Below, piece after piece: positions 48,423 through 59,200 of a DNA stretch of 64,000 bases (positions within the stretch are counted from its first letter, which is position 1; each line of letters starts with the position of its first letter). Under the pieces are notes generated by a model. It was given only the letters and a program-made list of their open reading frames with translations. It had not been told where the DNA came from and ran no database searches. Made by a program: the position numbers and the translations under genes. The stretch is taken from positions 124,001 to 188,000 of the forward strand of contig JAAFIW010000004.1 of NCBI GenBank assembly GCA_013297875.1. Direction: 5' to 3'. The DNA comes from Comamonadaceae bacterium. Its GTDB lineage: Bacteria; Pseudomonadota; Gammaproteobacteria; Burkholderiales; Burkholderiaceae_C.

Positions 48423-50126
48423 TCACAGCACCTTCTGCGCACTCAGCCACACCCGGCTTTTCTTTTTCTTGCCATCGGCGTTGTTGCCCCGCGCATCGAC
48501 ACCGGGGTTGTTGCCCAGCGGGGTGGCCAGCGTCAGGCTCAGTTGCCAATCACCCGGTTTGGCCAGTTGCAGGGTGATGCCGGTGCCGGACAGGGAATAA
48601 CTGTTGGCCCTTCCGGCTGGCAGGGCGTTGGCCCACAGGCGTTTGTTTTGGCGGATCTGGCCCCAGTCAACAAAGGGGGTGAGGGTGGTGGCAATGCCGG
48701 ACGAAGCCAGCCAGGGCAGCGCGTTGCGCCATTCCAGGTTGATGACCGTGCCTTCGTCGCCATTGGCCTCGCCCACGGGCCAGCCGCGCACGCCATTCGG
48801 GCCGCCCAGGCTGAGTTTTTCGGCGCTGTCCAGGTTGCGGTTGGTGGTTTGCAGGGCGAGGCGGGCTTGCAGTTGGCTGCTGTTGGCTAAGGAGTAGCCC
48901 AGCGCGTAGTCCAGGCGCAGCTTGGCGTAGCTGCCCTGGGTTTGGGCGGTGGCCGCGTCTTGGGCCTGGTTGCCGGGGTTGCGCGACAGGTCCAGGTGGC
49001 CCAGGGTGAGGCTGGTTTGCAGGCGCTGGCTGGTTTGCTCGCTGGCGGCGCTGTAGCTGTGGGCCAGGGCCAGGTAGGTGGCGCGTTTGTTGGCGACATT
49101 GCCGGCCAGGGTGTCGTCTTGCGCGCTGCGTCGGGCGATGGAGGCTTCCAGCAGGCTTTGGCGGTTGGCGGCCAGCAGCAGGGGGTAGCGCAGCGTGGCG
49201 CCCAGGGTGTTGGCGGTGCCTTTGGCTTGCAGGGCTTCAAACGGGCCACCCAGCTTGTAGGTCAGGCCGCTGGCGTTCAGGCCGATGCGCCAGCCGTCCA
49301 GGCCCACGGGCACGCCGTAAGCCAGGGCCAGATAGCGGGTGCCGGTAGAGAGGCTGGTGCGGGCCGACAGGTCGTCGCTGTCGCCAGCCAGGCCAAAGCG
49401 GGTGACGTCGCCCAGCACGCGGGTGCTGCCGGTGTACGTCCCGCCGCCGTTGTCCAGGCCCAGGCTGGCGGCCCACGGCGCGCGGGCCTGGCTGCTGCGC
49501 AGGCTCAAGGCGGTGGTGCCCAGCTCGCGGCCGGGGGCCAGGCCTGCGGTGGCATCGGGAAAGCCGCGTTCGGCCAGCAGCAGGATGGTGCGCTCCAGGG
49601 CTTCTTGCTGCACGGGCTGGCCAAGGGCCAAGCCTTGCTGGGTGGCGATGGATTGGCCCAGGGCTGAGGTTTCCAGCTGGCCCAGCACGCCTTCAAACAC
49701 CTGCACTTTGAGCACACCGCCCTCCAAAGCCTGGCGAGGTATGAAGGCGCGAGCCAGAAAGTAGCCGCGGGCGCGGTAGGCAGCGGTGATGCGCTGCACG
49801 GCGGCGGCCATGGCATCAAAGCGCTGGGCGGTGCCCTGCACATCGGCCACCAGCGCATTGAGCTGCGCGACAGGCAGCACCGTGGCACCTTCAAACTCGA
49901 AGCGCTGCACGGTGATGAGCGTGGCATCGGCCGGGAGGGCGGGCGCGTCAGGCGCGGCAGGAACGATCTGGCGCAGGCCGGGCAAGGGCTGTGGCGGCGC
50001 GGCGGGCTGCTCGCGCAAAATCTGGCCTGCAGAGGGCACCGGCTGCGCGTGCACCAGGCCGCCGTGCAACGGGATCAGCAGCAGCGCCAGGCTAACACCG
50101 CGGCGGTGTGTCTTGATATGTTGCAT
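48423..50126 (-). CDS. ShlB/FhaC-type two-partner secretion transporter (TpsB)
   Basis: 567 residues. A signal peptide (ALLLIPLHGGLVHAQ) is followed by a POTRA domain (RFEFEGATVLPVAQLNALVADVQG...AYRARGYFLARAFIPRQ). A second POTRA region has GVLKVQVFEGVLGQLE, and a 16-strand outer-membrane barrel ends in a terminal aromatic-containing strand (SRVWLSAQKVL). It secretes the exoprotein at 39711 across the outer membrane. It precedes that gene on the same strand with 606 bp of repeats between. The longer upstream frame was rejected because it has no signal before residue 76. Confidence 0.93.
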   Translation of the reverse strand: MQHIKTHRRGVSLALLLIPLHGGLVHAQPVPSAGQILREQPAAPPQPLPGLRQIVPAAPDAPALPADATLITVQRFEFEGATVLPVAQLNALVADVQGTAQRFDAMAAAVQRITAAYRARGYFLARAFIPRQALEGGVLKVQVFEGVLGQLETSALGQSIATQQGLALGQPVQQEALERTILLLAERGFPDATAGLAPGRELGTTALSLRSSQARAPWAASLGLDNGGGTYTGSTRVLGDVTRFGLAGDSDDLSARTSLSTGTRYLALAYGVPVGLDGWRIGLNASGLTYKLGGPFEALQAKGTANTLGATLRYPLLLAANRQSLLEASIARRSAQDDTLAGNVANKRATYLALAHSYSAASEQTSQRLQTSLTLGHLDLSRNPGNQAQDAATAQTQGSYAKLRLDYALGYSLANSSQLQARLALQTTNRNLDSAEKLSLGGPNGVRGWPVGEANGDEGTVINLEWRNALPWLASSGIATTLTPFVDWGQIRQNKRLWANALPAGRANSYSLSGTGITLQLAKPGDWQLSLTLATPLGNNPGVDARGNNADGKKKKSRVWLSAQKVL

Positions 50127-50293
50127 CGTGTGAGCTTTTACGGGGGTTTGTGAGCGGTTGTTTGGGCTCGCCCATTGTTTTTCGGCGGTGTACAGCCGGT
50201 CAATCACACAAATGGATGAGGGAAACTTCTCATGGTCTGCGCCATACTGAAATGAGTTGATTGCCATTTTTTGATCTGGCCCGCCTGAAAACC

Positions 50294-50983
50294 ATGTCCC
50301 TGCCGCAAACCCACGCCCAGCTGTTGACTGACGATCCGCTACACACCCCATCGGTGCCAGCCCTGCATGTGCTGCTGATCGATGACCACGCCTTGTTTCG
50401 CCGCGGCATGCAGTTGCTGGTGCAAAGCATTGACGGTGTGGCGGGCGTGCTGGACGCGGGCTCGGTCGATCAAGCGGTCTTGCTGGCTGACTCGCCGCCA
50501 GGACGCCAGATCAATGTGCTGCTGCTGGACATTCAAATGCCCAGCACCAATGGTCTGGAAGGCCTTGCCGTACTTCGCCAGCACTACCCACAGGCCAAGG
50601 TGCTGATGCTCTCGGGTAACGAGGCCGCAGACGCTGTGCCCAAGGCCAAGCGTTTGGGTGCGCATGGCTTTTTGTCGAAAACCGCACCGGCTGAGGCGGT
50701 GCAGGCTGCACTGACAGGTATTCATGCGGGAGACGGGTTTTACACCGAAGCGGGCGTGCGCTTGCCCGTGGTCGCGCCGTGCAGCAGCACGCCGCAGTTG
50801 TCGCCACGGCAAACCCAGGTGCTGGCCTGTGTGGCCCAGGGCAAAAGCAACAAACTCATCGCCCGGGAGTTGGATATGTCTGAAAACACGGTGCGCTCGC
50901 ACCTGGCTGCGGTGTTTCAGGCCCTGGGTGCCAGCAGCCGCACCGGTGCGGTGATGGTGGGGCAACGGTGTGGTTTGATTTGA
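50294..50983 (+). CDS. NarL/LuxR-family response regulator
   Basis: 229 residues. The receiver has LLIDDHALFRRGMQ and phospho-acceptor Asp79 in LLLDIQMPSTNG. The C-terminal LuxR helix-turn-helix is LSPRQTQVLACVAQGKSNKLIARELDMSENTVRSHLAAVFQALG. It is divergent from the transporter gene (167-bp gap) and 6 bp before the hybrid kinase, so it is the likely regulator of the secretion locus. The start is ATG 50294; a TTG at 50261 is less likely. Confidence 0.9.
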   Translation: MSLPQTHAQLLTDDPLHTPSVPALHVLLIDDHALFRRGMQLLVQSIDGVAGVLDAGSVDQAVLLADSPPGRQINVLLLDIQMPSTNGLEGLAVLRQHYPQAKVLMLSGNEAADAVPKAKRLGAHGFLSKTAPAEAVQAALTGIHAGDGFYTEAGVRLPVVAPCSSTPQLSPRQTQVLACVAQGKSNKLIARELDMSENTVRSHLAAVFQALGASSRTGAVMVGQRCGLI

Positions 50984-50989
50984 AATCAC

Positions 50990-52861
50990 GTGACGACTGA
51001 ACCCCTCCCGTCTGGCAACACCATGCCCGCCGACCAGTTGCGCGACGCGCAACTGGTCTGGGCCTGCGGCAACTACAAGGCCGCGGTGTGGACACCCGCG
51101 ATACCGGTGCTGGCCACCGCCGCGCTGTTTTACACGTTGATGCCGCTGTGGCCGGTGCTGATCTGGGCCGGTATTCAACTGGCAGCCAGTGTGGGCACCT
51201 ATGCCTTGATGAAGCACTGGATTCCCCGGGTGTTTCCCACTGAGCGGGCGGTGCGCTACGTGGCGCTGCTCATGTCGGCCTGGGGCCTGTGCTGGGGATG
51301 CGCGATGGTGGTGGTGGCTGGGTGGAGCTACGAGGGCGCGGATCAGGCCCTGGGCATTGGCCTGACCACGGCGGTGCTGGGCGGCGTGAATGCGCTGACG
51401 CTGGCCCGCCTGGCTGCGCTGCACCGAGCCGCCAGTTTCTACGCCACCAGCGTGTCGCTGGGGTTTTTGATTGGGCTGTGGGGCTTTGCACCCGTCAAGT
51501 ACGCACCGTTGGGTTTGCTGGCGGTGTTCTACACCGCGGTGGTGTGGCGGCAAACGCGCGCTGCGGCGGCGACACTGGCCGACGGTATTGCGCTGCGCTA
51601 CCAAAACCAGCAACTGGTGCAGCGGCTGGAAACCAAGCGCCAGATCGCCAACGAGGCGCGTGCGGCGGCTGAAAAAGCCAATGCCGACAAGTCGCGCTAC
51701 CTGGCGTCGGCCAGCCACGATTTGCGCCAACCGCTGCACGCCATGCTGCTGTTTGTCGATGCGCTGGCCAAGATGGGGCTGAGTACCAAGCAGGGTGAGG
51801 TGCTGTCGCATGCCCAAGCGGCCGCGCAGGCCACCACCAAAATGCTCAACACCTTGCTGGATTTCTCGCGCATTGAAGGCGGTGCGGTGAAGGTGCAAGC
51901 CAAGCCTTTTGCGGTGCAGCCGATGCTGACTGCACTGGAGATGGAGCTGGGTGCCGAGGCCTCCTCGCAAAACCTGGTGTATCGAACCCACGAAACCACG
52001 CTGGCCGCGCTGGCCGACCCCACGCTGGTCGAGCTGATTTTGCGCAACCTGGTGAGCAATGCGCTGCGCTACACCGACCACGGCGGCCTGCTGGTCAGTT
52101 GCCGCCGCCGTGGCCAGACCGTGCTGTTTCAGGTATGGGACACCGGCATTGGCATTGGGCCCGCTGACCAGGCGCGTGTGTTTGAAGAGTTTGAGCAAGC
52201 ACCCGCCGCGCAGCGCGAACGCCGCAGTGGCCTGGGCTTGGGCCTGGCGATTGCGCAGCGGCTGGCGCATGCAATGGGCAGCCAGGTGACGCTGGTGTCG
52301 CACCCTGGCAAGGGCTCGGTGTTTGGGCTGGCGGTGCCGCTGTATGAAGGGGTGTTGGTGGAAGACAGCACACCCGTTGCGCCGACCGATTTGCCGGCTG
52401 GCCTGCGGGTGCTGGTGGTGGAGGATGTGGCGCAGGTGCGCCACGGCATGCACGAGCTGCTGGAGACCTGGGGCATGGTGTGCCGGGGCTGCGACAGCCT
52501 GGCGCAAGCCCAGGCCACCGTGGCACAGCTTGCGGCTGACGCCCTGCCCCAGCTGCTCATCACCGACTACAAGGCCGGTAGCGGCCCAGGCGCTGCGGCC
52601 AGCGGCGGCCACGCCCTGCAGGTGTTGCGCAGCGCATTTGCGCAGCGCCAGGCGCAGTTGGGCATAGCCGCTACGCCCTTGCCGGCAGTGATGATTACCG
52701 GCGACACATCGCCCGAGCGGGCGGTGCAGGCTCAGCAATTGCAGTCGGCTTTGCTGCATAAACCGGTGAGCGGCCAGGCTTTGCGCGCCGCCATGGCGCA
52801 TGCGATGGAACTGGCTGAACGCGACAGCCAAGCGCAGGCGAATTCAGAGCCTCGGCGGTAA
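50990..52861 (+). CDS. Hybrid sensor histidine kinase with C-terminal receiver
   Basis: 623 residues. The N-terminal 190 residues hold about five or six membrane helices, with no periplasmic sensor domain. A coiled coil leads to the phospho-His site YLASASHDLRQPLHAMLLFVDAL, the DHDLRQPL type common in Burkholderiales. The ATPase follows (DTGIGIGPADQARVF; RRSGLGLGLAIAQRLA), then a receiver with LRVLVVEDVAQVRHGM and acceptor Asp in LLITDYKAG. It forms a pair with the LuxR-type regulator. The signal is unknown. The GTG start is 6 bp after the regulator stop. Confidence 0.9.
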   Translation: MTTEPLPSGNTMPADQLRDAQLVWACGNYKAAVWTPAIPVLATAALFYTLMPLWPVLIWAGIQLAASVGTYALMKHWIPRVFPTERAVRYVALLMSAWGLCWGCAMVVVAGWSYEGADQALGIGLTTAVLGGVNALTLARLAALHRAASFYATSVSLGFLIGLWGFAPVKYAPLGLLAVFYTAVVWRQTRAAAATLADGIALRYQNQQLVQRLETKRQIANEARAAAEKANADKSRYLASASHDLRQPLHAMLLFVDALAKMGLSTKQGEVLSHAQAAAQATTKMLNTLLDFSRIEGGAVKVQAKPFAVQPMLTALEMELGAEASSQNLVYRTHETTLAALADPTLVELILRNLVSNALRYTDHGGLLVSCRRRGQTVLFQVWDTGIGIGPADQARVFEEFEQAPAAQRERRSGLGLGLAIAQRLAHAMGSQVTLVSHPGKGSVFGLAVPLYEGVLVEDSTPVAPTDLPAGLRVLVVEDVAQVRHGMHELLETWGMVCRGCDSLAQAQATVAQLAADALPQLLITDYKAGSGPGAAASGGHALQVLRSAFAQRQAQLGIAATPLPAVMITGDTSPERAVQAQQLQSALLHKPVSGQALRAAMAHAMELAERDSQAQANSEPRR

Positions 52862-52927
52862 ACAGCCTGCGTCAGAGTGCTGTCAGCGCAACGCGCAACA
52901 CTGCCAGGCTGAAAACAGGAGACAGCC

Positions 52928-53101
52928 ATGTGGAAGCTAGGTGTGGGTTTTGTAGTGTTTGCGGCAATTGCTTTGTTTGTGATTTTCAAAGCGGGCGACA
53001 AGGTGGACATGGGCGGTGAAAAGCACGGCGAGCAAGCCACGCACACGCCTGCGGCAGCGGCGTCGGCACCAGCGTCTGCAGCGGCATCGGCAGCCAAATA
53101 A
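52928..53101 (+). CDS. Small single-pass membrane peptide (57 aa)
   Basis: ATG with AACAGGAGAC upstream. MWKLGVGFVVFAAIALFVIF is one strong membrane helix, followed by a charged KAGDKVDMGGEKHGEQ segment and an Ala/Pro/Ser-rich tail (TPAAAASAPASAAASAAK). The good ribosome site, clean frame and typical bacterial small-membrane-protein layout support a real gene. Function unknown. It stands alone between the hybrid kinase and uvrA. Confidence 0.75.
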   Translation: MWKLGVGFVVFAAIALFVIFKAGDKVDMGGEKHGEQATHTPAAAASAPASAAASAAK

Positions 53102-53119
53102 CCCCTCTTTTTGAGCTAA

Positions 53120-53172
53120 AACGGGCGGGAGCCCATGATTTTATTGCTCGGACAGCTATGAAATTCATAGCG
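53120..53172 (-). repeat. R2 dispersed repeat
   Basis: GGGCGGGAGCCCATGATTTT, ATTGCTCGGACAGCTATGAA, then ATTCATAG. It lies 90 bp before uvrA. Confidence 0.75.
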
Positions 53173-53262
53173 ATTGAAATTCATCCTGCGGCAAAGACCC
53201 TCTACCCCCGACACGTCGCACCACTTCCCTAGAATCTTTCGCCTCACCACCGAAAGACCTCC

Positions 53263-56200
53263 ATGCCACGTGGCCCACAGGGAACCATCCGCATTCGCGG
53301 CGCGCGCCAGCACAACCTGAAAAACATCGATCTGGACATCCGCACGGGTGAATTGACGGTGGTCACCGGGCCGAGTGGCTCGGGTAAATCCAGCCTGGTG
53401 TTTGACACGCTGTTTGCCGAAGGCCAGCGGCGCTACGTGGAAACCTTCTCGGCCTACGCCCGCCAGTTTTTAGACCGCATGGACAAGCCGGCGGTCGACC
53501 GGGTGGACGGCGTGCCGCCTGCGATTGCGATCGACCAGACCAACCCGGTGCGCTCGTCCCGCTCTACGGTGGGCACGATGACAGAGTTGAACGACCACCT
53601 GAAGCTGCTGTTTGCCCGCGCGGGCCAGCTGTTTGACAAGCAAACCGCGCAGGCGGTGCGGCACGACTCGCCGGAGTCGATTTATGCACAGTTGTTTGCG
53701 AGGACGGCTGAAGGCGACCCGCGGCTGGTGGTGACGTTTCCGGTGGAGCTGCCTGCGAACACCACGGCTGCCGAGGTGGAGCAATGGTTGAGCGCCAGTG
53801 GGTTTACGAAAGTCCAAGCAGAGCGGGAAATGGGGTCAGATCCCAATTCAGGACACGGTCTTTCCGGCGAGGGTGGTGCAAATACGAAATTGGGCTCTGA
53901 CCCCATTTCTCGCGGCCCGGCGCGCAAGGTGTTGGATGTCGTGGCCGACCGGTTCCGTCTGCATTCGACCGAGAAAGCACGCGTCATTGAAGCGATTGAA
54001 GTGGCGCTGAAGCGGGGGTCAGGGCACATCACGGTCTATGCGCATGTAGCTAAAGAACCCGCAGAAATGGGGTCAGAGCCCAATTTCGTAAAAGTACCAG
54101 CCACTCCGGAAAGTCCGCGTCCTGAATTGGGATCTGACCCCATTTCTGCTGACCCCAATTTCTCCCCCGCTTCTGCTGACCCCAGTTTCAACGGCGAGCT
54201 GTGGCAGTTCTCCACCGGCCTGCACTGCCCCGACAGCAACCTGCGCTACAGCGACCCCATCCCCTCGGCTTTCTCGTTCAACTCCGCCGTGGGTGCCTGC
54301 GAGACCTGCCGGGGGTTTGGTCGGGTGATTGGCGTGGACTACGGCTTGGTGATTCCCAACGAGAAACTCACCCTGCGCGCCGGAGCCATCAAGCCCATGC
54401 AAACCCCCGCCTGGAGCGAGTGCCAGGACGATTTGATGCGGCACGCCGAAGCCGCGGGCATTCCCCGCGACACGCCCTGGCACCGGCTCACGCCCGAGCA
54501 CCGCCACTGGGTGATTCACGGCACGCCCACCTACAAAGACGGCCAATGGGGCAAGCAGTGGTATGGCGTGAAACGGTTTTTTGAATACCTGGAAACCAAG
54601 TCCTACAAGATGCACATCCGGGTGCTGCTCAGCAAGTACCGCAGCTACACGCCCTGCCATGTGTGCGGCGGCGCCCGGCTGAAAACCGAGAGCTTGCTGT
54701 GGCGGGTGGGCAGCAAGGCCGATGCAGATATGGCGTTGACGCCGGGCAAGCGGTTTTTGCCGGTGGGCGTGCACTGGTCACGCGAGCAACTGGAAGCGCT
54801 GCCGGGGCTGTGTTTGCATGATTTGATGATGCTGCCGATTGATCGGTTGAGAAGGTTTTTTGATGGGCTCGCGTTAGACAACACCGGTCAGGATGCCCAA
54901 GCCCTGAAGCTGCTGCGCGACGAAATTACCACCCGCCTGAAATACCTGTGCGATGTGGGCATTGGCTACCTCACCTTAGACCGACAAAGCCGCACACTGA
55001 GTGGCGGCGAGGTGCAGCGCATCAACCTCACCACCGCGCTGGGCACCTCGCTGGTCAACACCTTGTTCGTACTCGACGAGCCTAGCATTGGCTTGCACCC
55101 GCGTGACATGCACCGCATCACCCAGGCCATGCTGCGCCTGCGCGATGCGGGCAACACCCTGGTGGTGGTGGAGCACGACCCGGCGGTGATGCTGGCAGCA
55201 GACCGCATGATTGACATGGGCCCTGGCCCCGGGGAGCGCGGCGGTCAAATTGTGTTTGACGGCACGCCTGAGCAATTGAAAAACGCCGACACGCTCACCG
55301 GCGCTTACCTGGGCGCACGCAAGCAAATTGGCATGGGTTTTCAGCGCCTGGTGGGCGATAACACGCCGCGCCTGATTCTGGAAGGCGCGCGCGAGCACAA
55401 CCTGCAAAACCTGGCCATTGAATTTCCCTTGCAGCGCCTGGTCTGCGTCACCGGCGTCAGCGGCTCCGGCAAGTCCAGCCTGATTCAAGACATCCTGGCC
55501 CCGGCCCTGCTGCGCCACTTCGGCAAAGCCACCGAAACCCCCGGCGCGCACGACCGCCTGCTGGGCGCCGACCATCTGAGCGACGTGGTCTTCGTCGACC
55601 AATCCCAAATCGGCAAAACCGCCCGTTCCAACCCGGTGAGCTACGTGGGCGCGTGGGACGCGATACGCGAGATTTTTGCCAACGCGCCGCTGTCTAAACA
55701 GCGCGGCTACACGTCTTCAAAATTCAGCTTCAACAGCGGCGACGGCCGCTGCCCGACCTGCGGCGGCTCGGGCTTTGAGCATGTGGAAATGCAGTTCCTC
55801 TCCGACGTGTACCTGCGCTGCCCGGACTGTGATGGCAAGCGATACAGGCCGGAGATATTGGAAGTGGTCATTGAGCGAGAAATGGGGTCAGATCCCAATT
55901 CAGGACGAGGTCTTTCCGGCGCAGTAGATGCAAGTACGAAATTGGGCTCTGACCCCATTTCTCGCGGTGCATCCGGAGACTACAAAACAAAGTCAATGAA
56001 CGTCGCCGACATCCTCAACCTAACCGTCAGTGAAGCCGCCCAACTCTTCTCAAAAGACCGCGAGGTCATCCGTGCCCTGCAACCCATCGTCGACGTCGGC
56101 CTGGAATACGTCAAGCTCGGCCAACCCGTGCCCACGCTGTCTGGCGGCGAATCGCAGCGCCTGAAACTCGCCGGCTTTCTGGCCCAAGCCGCAGGCCGCA

Positions 56201-59200
56201 AATCAAGCCAGGCCCTGGCCACCAAAGGCACACTCTTCCTGTTCGACGAGCCCACCACCGGCCTGCACTTTGACGACATCGCCAAACTGATGCGCGCGCT
56301 GCGCAAACTGCTCGATGCCGGCCATTCCCTCATCGTGATCGAACACAACCTGGACGTGATCCGCGCCAGCGACTGGCTGATTGACCTGGGCCCCGAGGGT
56401 GGCGATGCGGGCGGCCTGCTGGTTGGACAAGGTACCCCGGATGACTTGCGCAAGCACCCCAGTTCACACACCGGCCAAGCGCTAAGGGACTACGACCGCG
56501 CGATGGGGCTGGGCGGGCACAAGGTCGAAGAGCGTGGAAGTGATTGGGATGCGGGGCACTTGCACGCGCCGCTTCGCGTCGCTCAGGGATTGGGGGCGGA
56601 CAAATTGGGGTCAGAGCCCAATTTCGTAACTGCCTCACATCCGCCGACCAGACCACGTCCTGAATTGGGATCTGACCCCAATTTCTCCACCCCCAATCCC
56701 TGTATCCAAATCATCAACGCCAAAGAACACAACCTCAAAAACCTAAGCGTCAACATCCCCCACGGCCAGTTCACCGTGGTCACCGGCGTCAGCGGTTCCG
56801 GCAAATCCACCCTGGCCTTCGACATCCTGTTCAACGAAGGCCAGCGCCGCTACCTGGAAAGCCTGAACGCCTACGCCCGTAGCATCGTGCAGCCCGCAGG
56901 CCGCCCGGAGGTTGACGCGGTCTATGGCATTCCGCCCACGGTGGCCATCGAGCAGCGCCTGTCGCGCGGCGGGCGCAAGAGCACAGTGGGCACCACCACC
57001 GAGGTGTGGCACTTTTTGCGCTTGCTGTATGTGAAGCTGGGCACGCAACACTGCACCAAAGATGGCGCTGCCGTGAAACCGCAAACCCCCGACAGCATCG
57101 CCGCCCAACTGCTCAAGCGCTACAAAGGCCAGCACATCGGCCTGCTGGCCCCGCTGGTCAACAACCGCAAAGGCGTCTACACCGAGCTGGCCGACTGGGC
57201 CCGCCCGCGTGGCTACACCCACCTGCGGGTCGACGGCAATTTCTTGCCCACCACCAACTTCCCGCGCATCGACCGCTTCAAAGAACACACCATCGAGCTG
57301 CCCATTGCCGACATCGTGCCCAGCGCCGCCACCGAAAGCCAGTTGCGCGAACACCTGGCACGCGCGCTGGAGCACGGCAAAGGCGTCGTGCATATCCTGG
57401 CCCCACTGGACGGCCTGCGCCAAGCCATGCAAGACGGCACACCCGCTGCGGGCATCGGCACGCTGGAAGTGTTCTCCACCAAGCGCGCCTGCCCGGTCTG
57501 CGCCACCAGCTACGCCGAGTTGGATCCACGCCTGTTTTCCTACAACAGCAAACACGGCTGGTGCCCCGACTGCGTGGGCACCGGCGTGGCGCTCACGCGC
57601 GAGCAACGCAAGGCGTTTGACGACACGATTCGCGACGACGACAACAAAGGCCGCGAACAAACCTTCGCCGAGCCAGAGGTGGAAGACGTGACCGACGCGG
57701 TGTGCGCGACCTGCCAGGGCACGCGGCTGAATGCGATTGCACGTGCGGTGCGCTTCGGTGCAAGTGGCATTTCAGGGCAACCGATCACCGACATCGCCCG
57801 CCTGTCGGTCAGCGAAGTCCGCCAGTGGATAGAAACCCTGCAACAGGGTGGTGCACTGAGCACCCGAGAAACCGGCATTGCCCGCGACCTGATCCCCGAA
57901 ATCAAAAGCCGCCTCGAATTTTTAGAAGAAGTCGGCCTGAACTACCTCACCTTGGACCGTGGCGCCCCCACCTTAAGCGGCGGCGAAGCGCAGCGCATTC
58001 GCCTGGCCGCGCAATTGGGCAGCAACCTGCAAGGCGTGTGCTATGTGCTGGACGAACCCACGATTGGCCTGCATGCGCGTGACAACGAGATACTGCTGCG
58101 CGCCCTGAAAACCCTCAGCGACAAAGGCAACACCCTGGTGGTGGTCGAGCACGATGAAGACACCATCCGCGCCGCCGACCACATCATCGACATCGGGCCC
58201 AGTGCGGGCAAACGCGGCGGGCGGCTGGTGGCGCAGGGGGTGGCGGCGGATATTTCGGATGCAGCGGAGTCGGTGACGGGGCGCTATCTGCTGCATGCGA
58301 TGAAGCATCCGCTGAAGTCACGGCGTCTCGTCGCGCAGCCCTCCGCAAACACAGACGCTGGTGCGCAGCTGGGGGCGAAATTGGGGTCAGATCCCAATTC
58401 AGGACGAGCAGTCTCCGCCGCGCGAAAAGCCAATACGAAATTGGGCTTTGTCCCCAATTTGGCCCCCAGCGAAGGGACATGGCTGACTGTCGAAAACGCC
58501 ACCCTCCACAACCTCCAATCCATCAGCGTCGACGTCCCCCTGCACCGCCTGGTCGCCGTCACCGGCGTCAGCGGCTCCGGTAAATCCACCCTGGCCCGCG
58601 ACGTCTTGTTGCACAACGTGCAAGCCGTCGTGCAACAGCGCACCACCAAAGCCGGCCGCGAGGCCGACGCCGCCGGCCAGCACCCCGCCTGGCTGGGCTG
58701 CGCCGCCGTATCCGGCTACCAGGCAATAGACCGCGTGCTCGAAGTCGACCAAACCCCCATCGGCAAAACCCCCCGCAGCTGCCCCGCCACCTACATCGGC
58801 TTTTGGGACACCATCCGCAAACTCTTTGCCGACACGCTGGAGGCCCGCGCCCGAGGCTACGGCCCCGGCAGGTTCTCTTTCAACACCGGCGAGGGAAGAT
58901 GCCCAACCTGCGAAGGCCAGGGCCTGCGCACGATTGCGATGAGCTTTCTGCCCGATGTAAAAGTGCCATGTGAGTCCTGTCGCGGTGCCCGCTTCAACCC
59001 CGAAACCCTGGCCGTGAGCTGGCGCGGCAAAAGCATTGGCGATGTGCTGCAGATGGAGGTGGACGAAGCGGTGGATTTTTTTGCCGCGATGCCCAGCATC
59101 GGCCACCCGCTGCAATTGCTCAAAGACGTGGGCCTGGGCTACCTCACCCTGGGCCAGCCCAGCCCCACACTCAGCGGCGGCGAGGCGCAGCGCATCAAGC

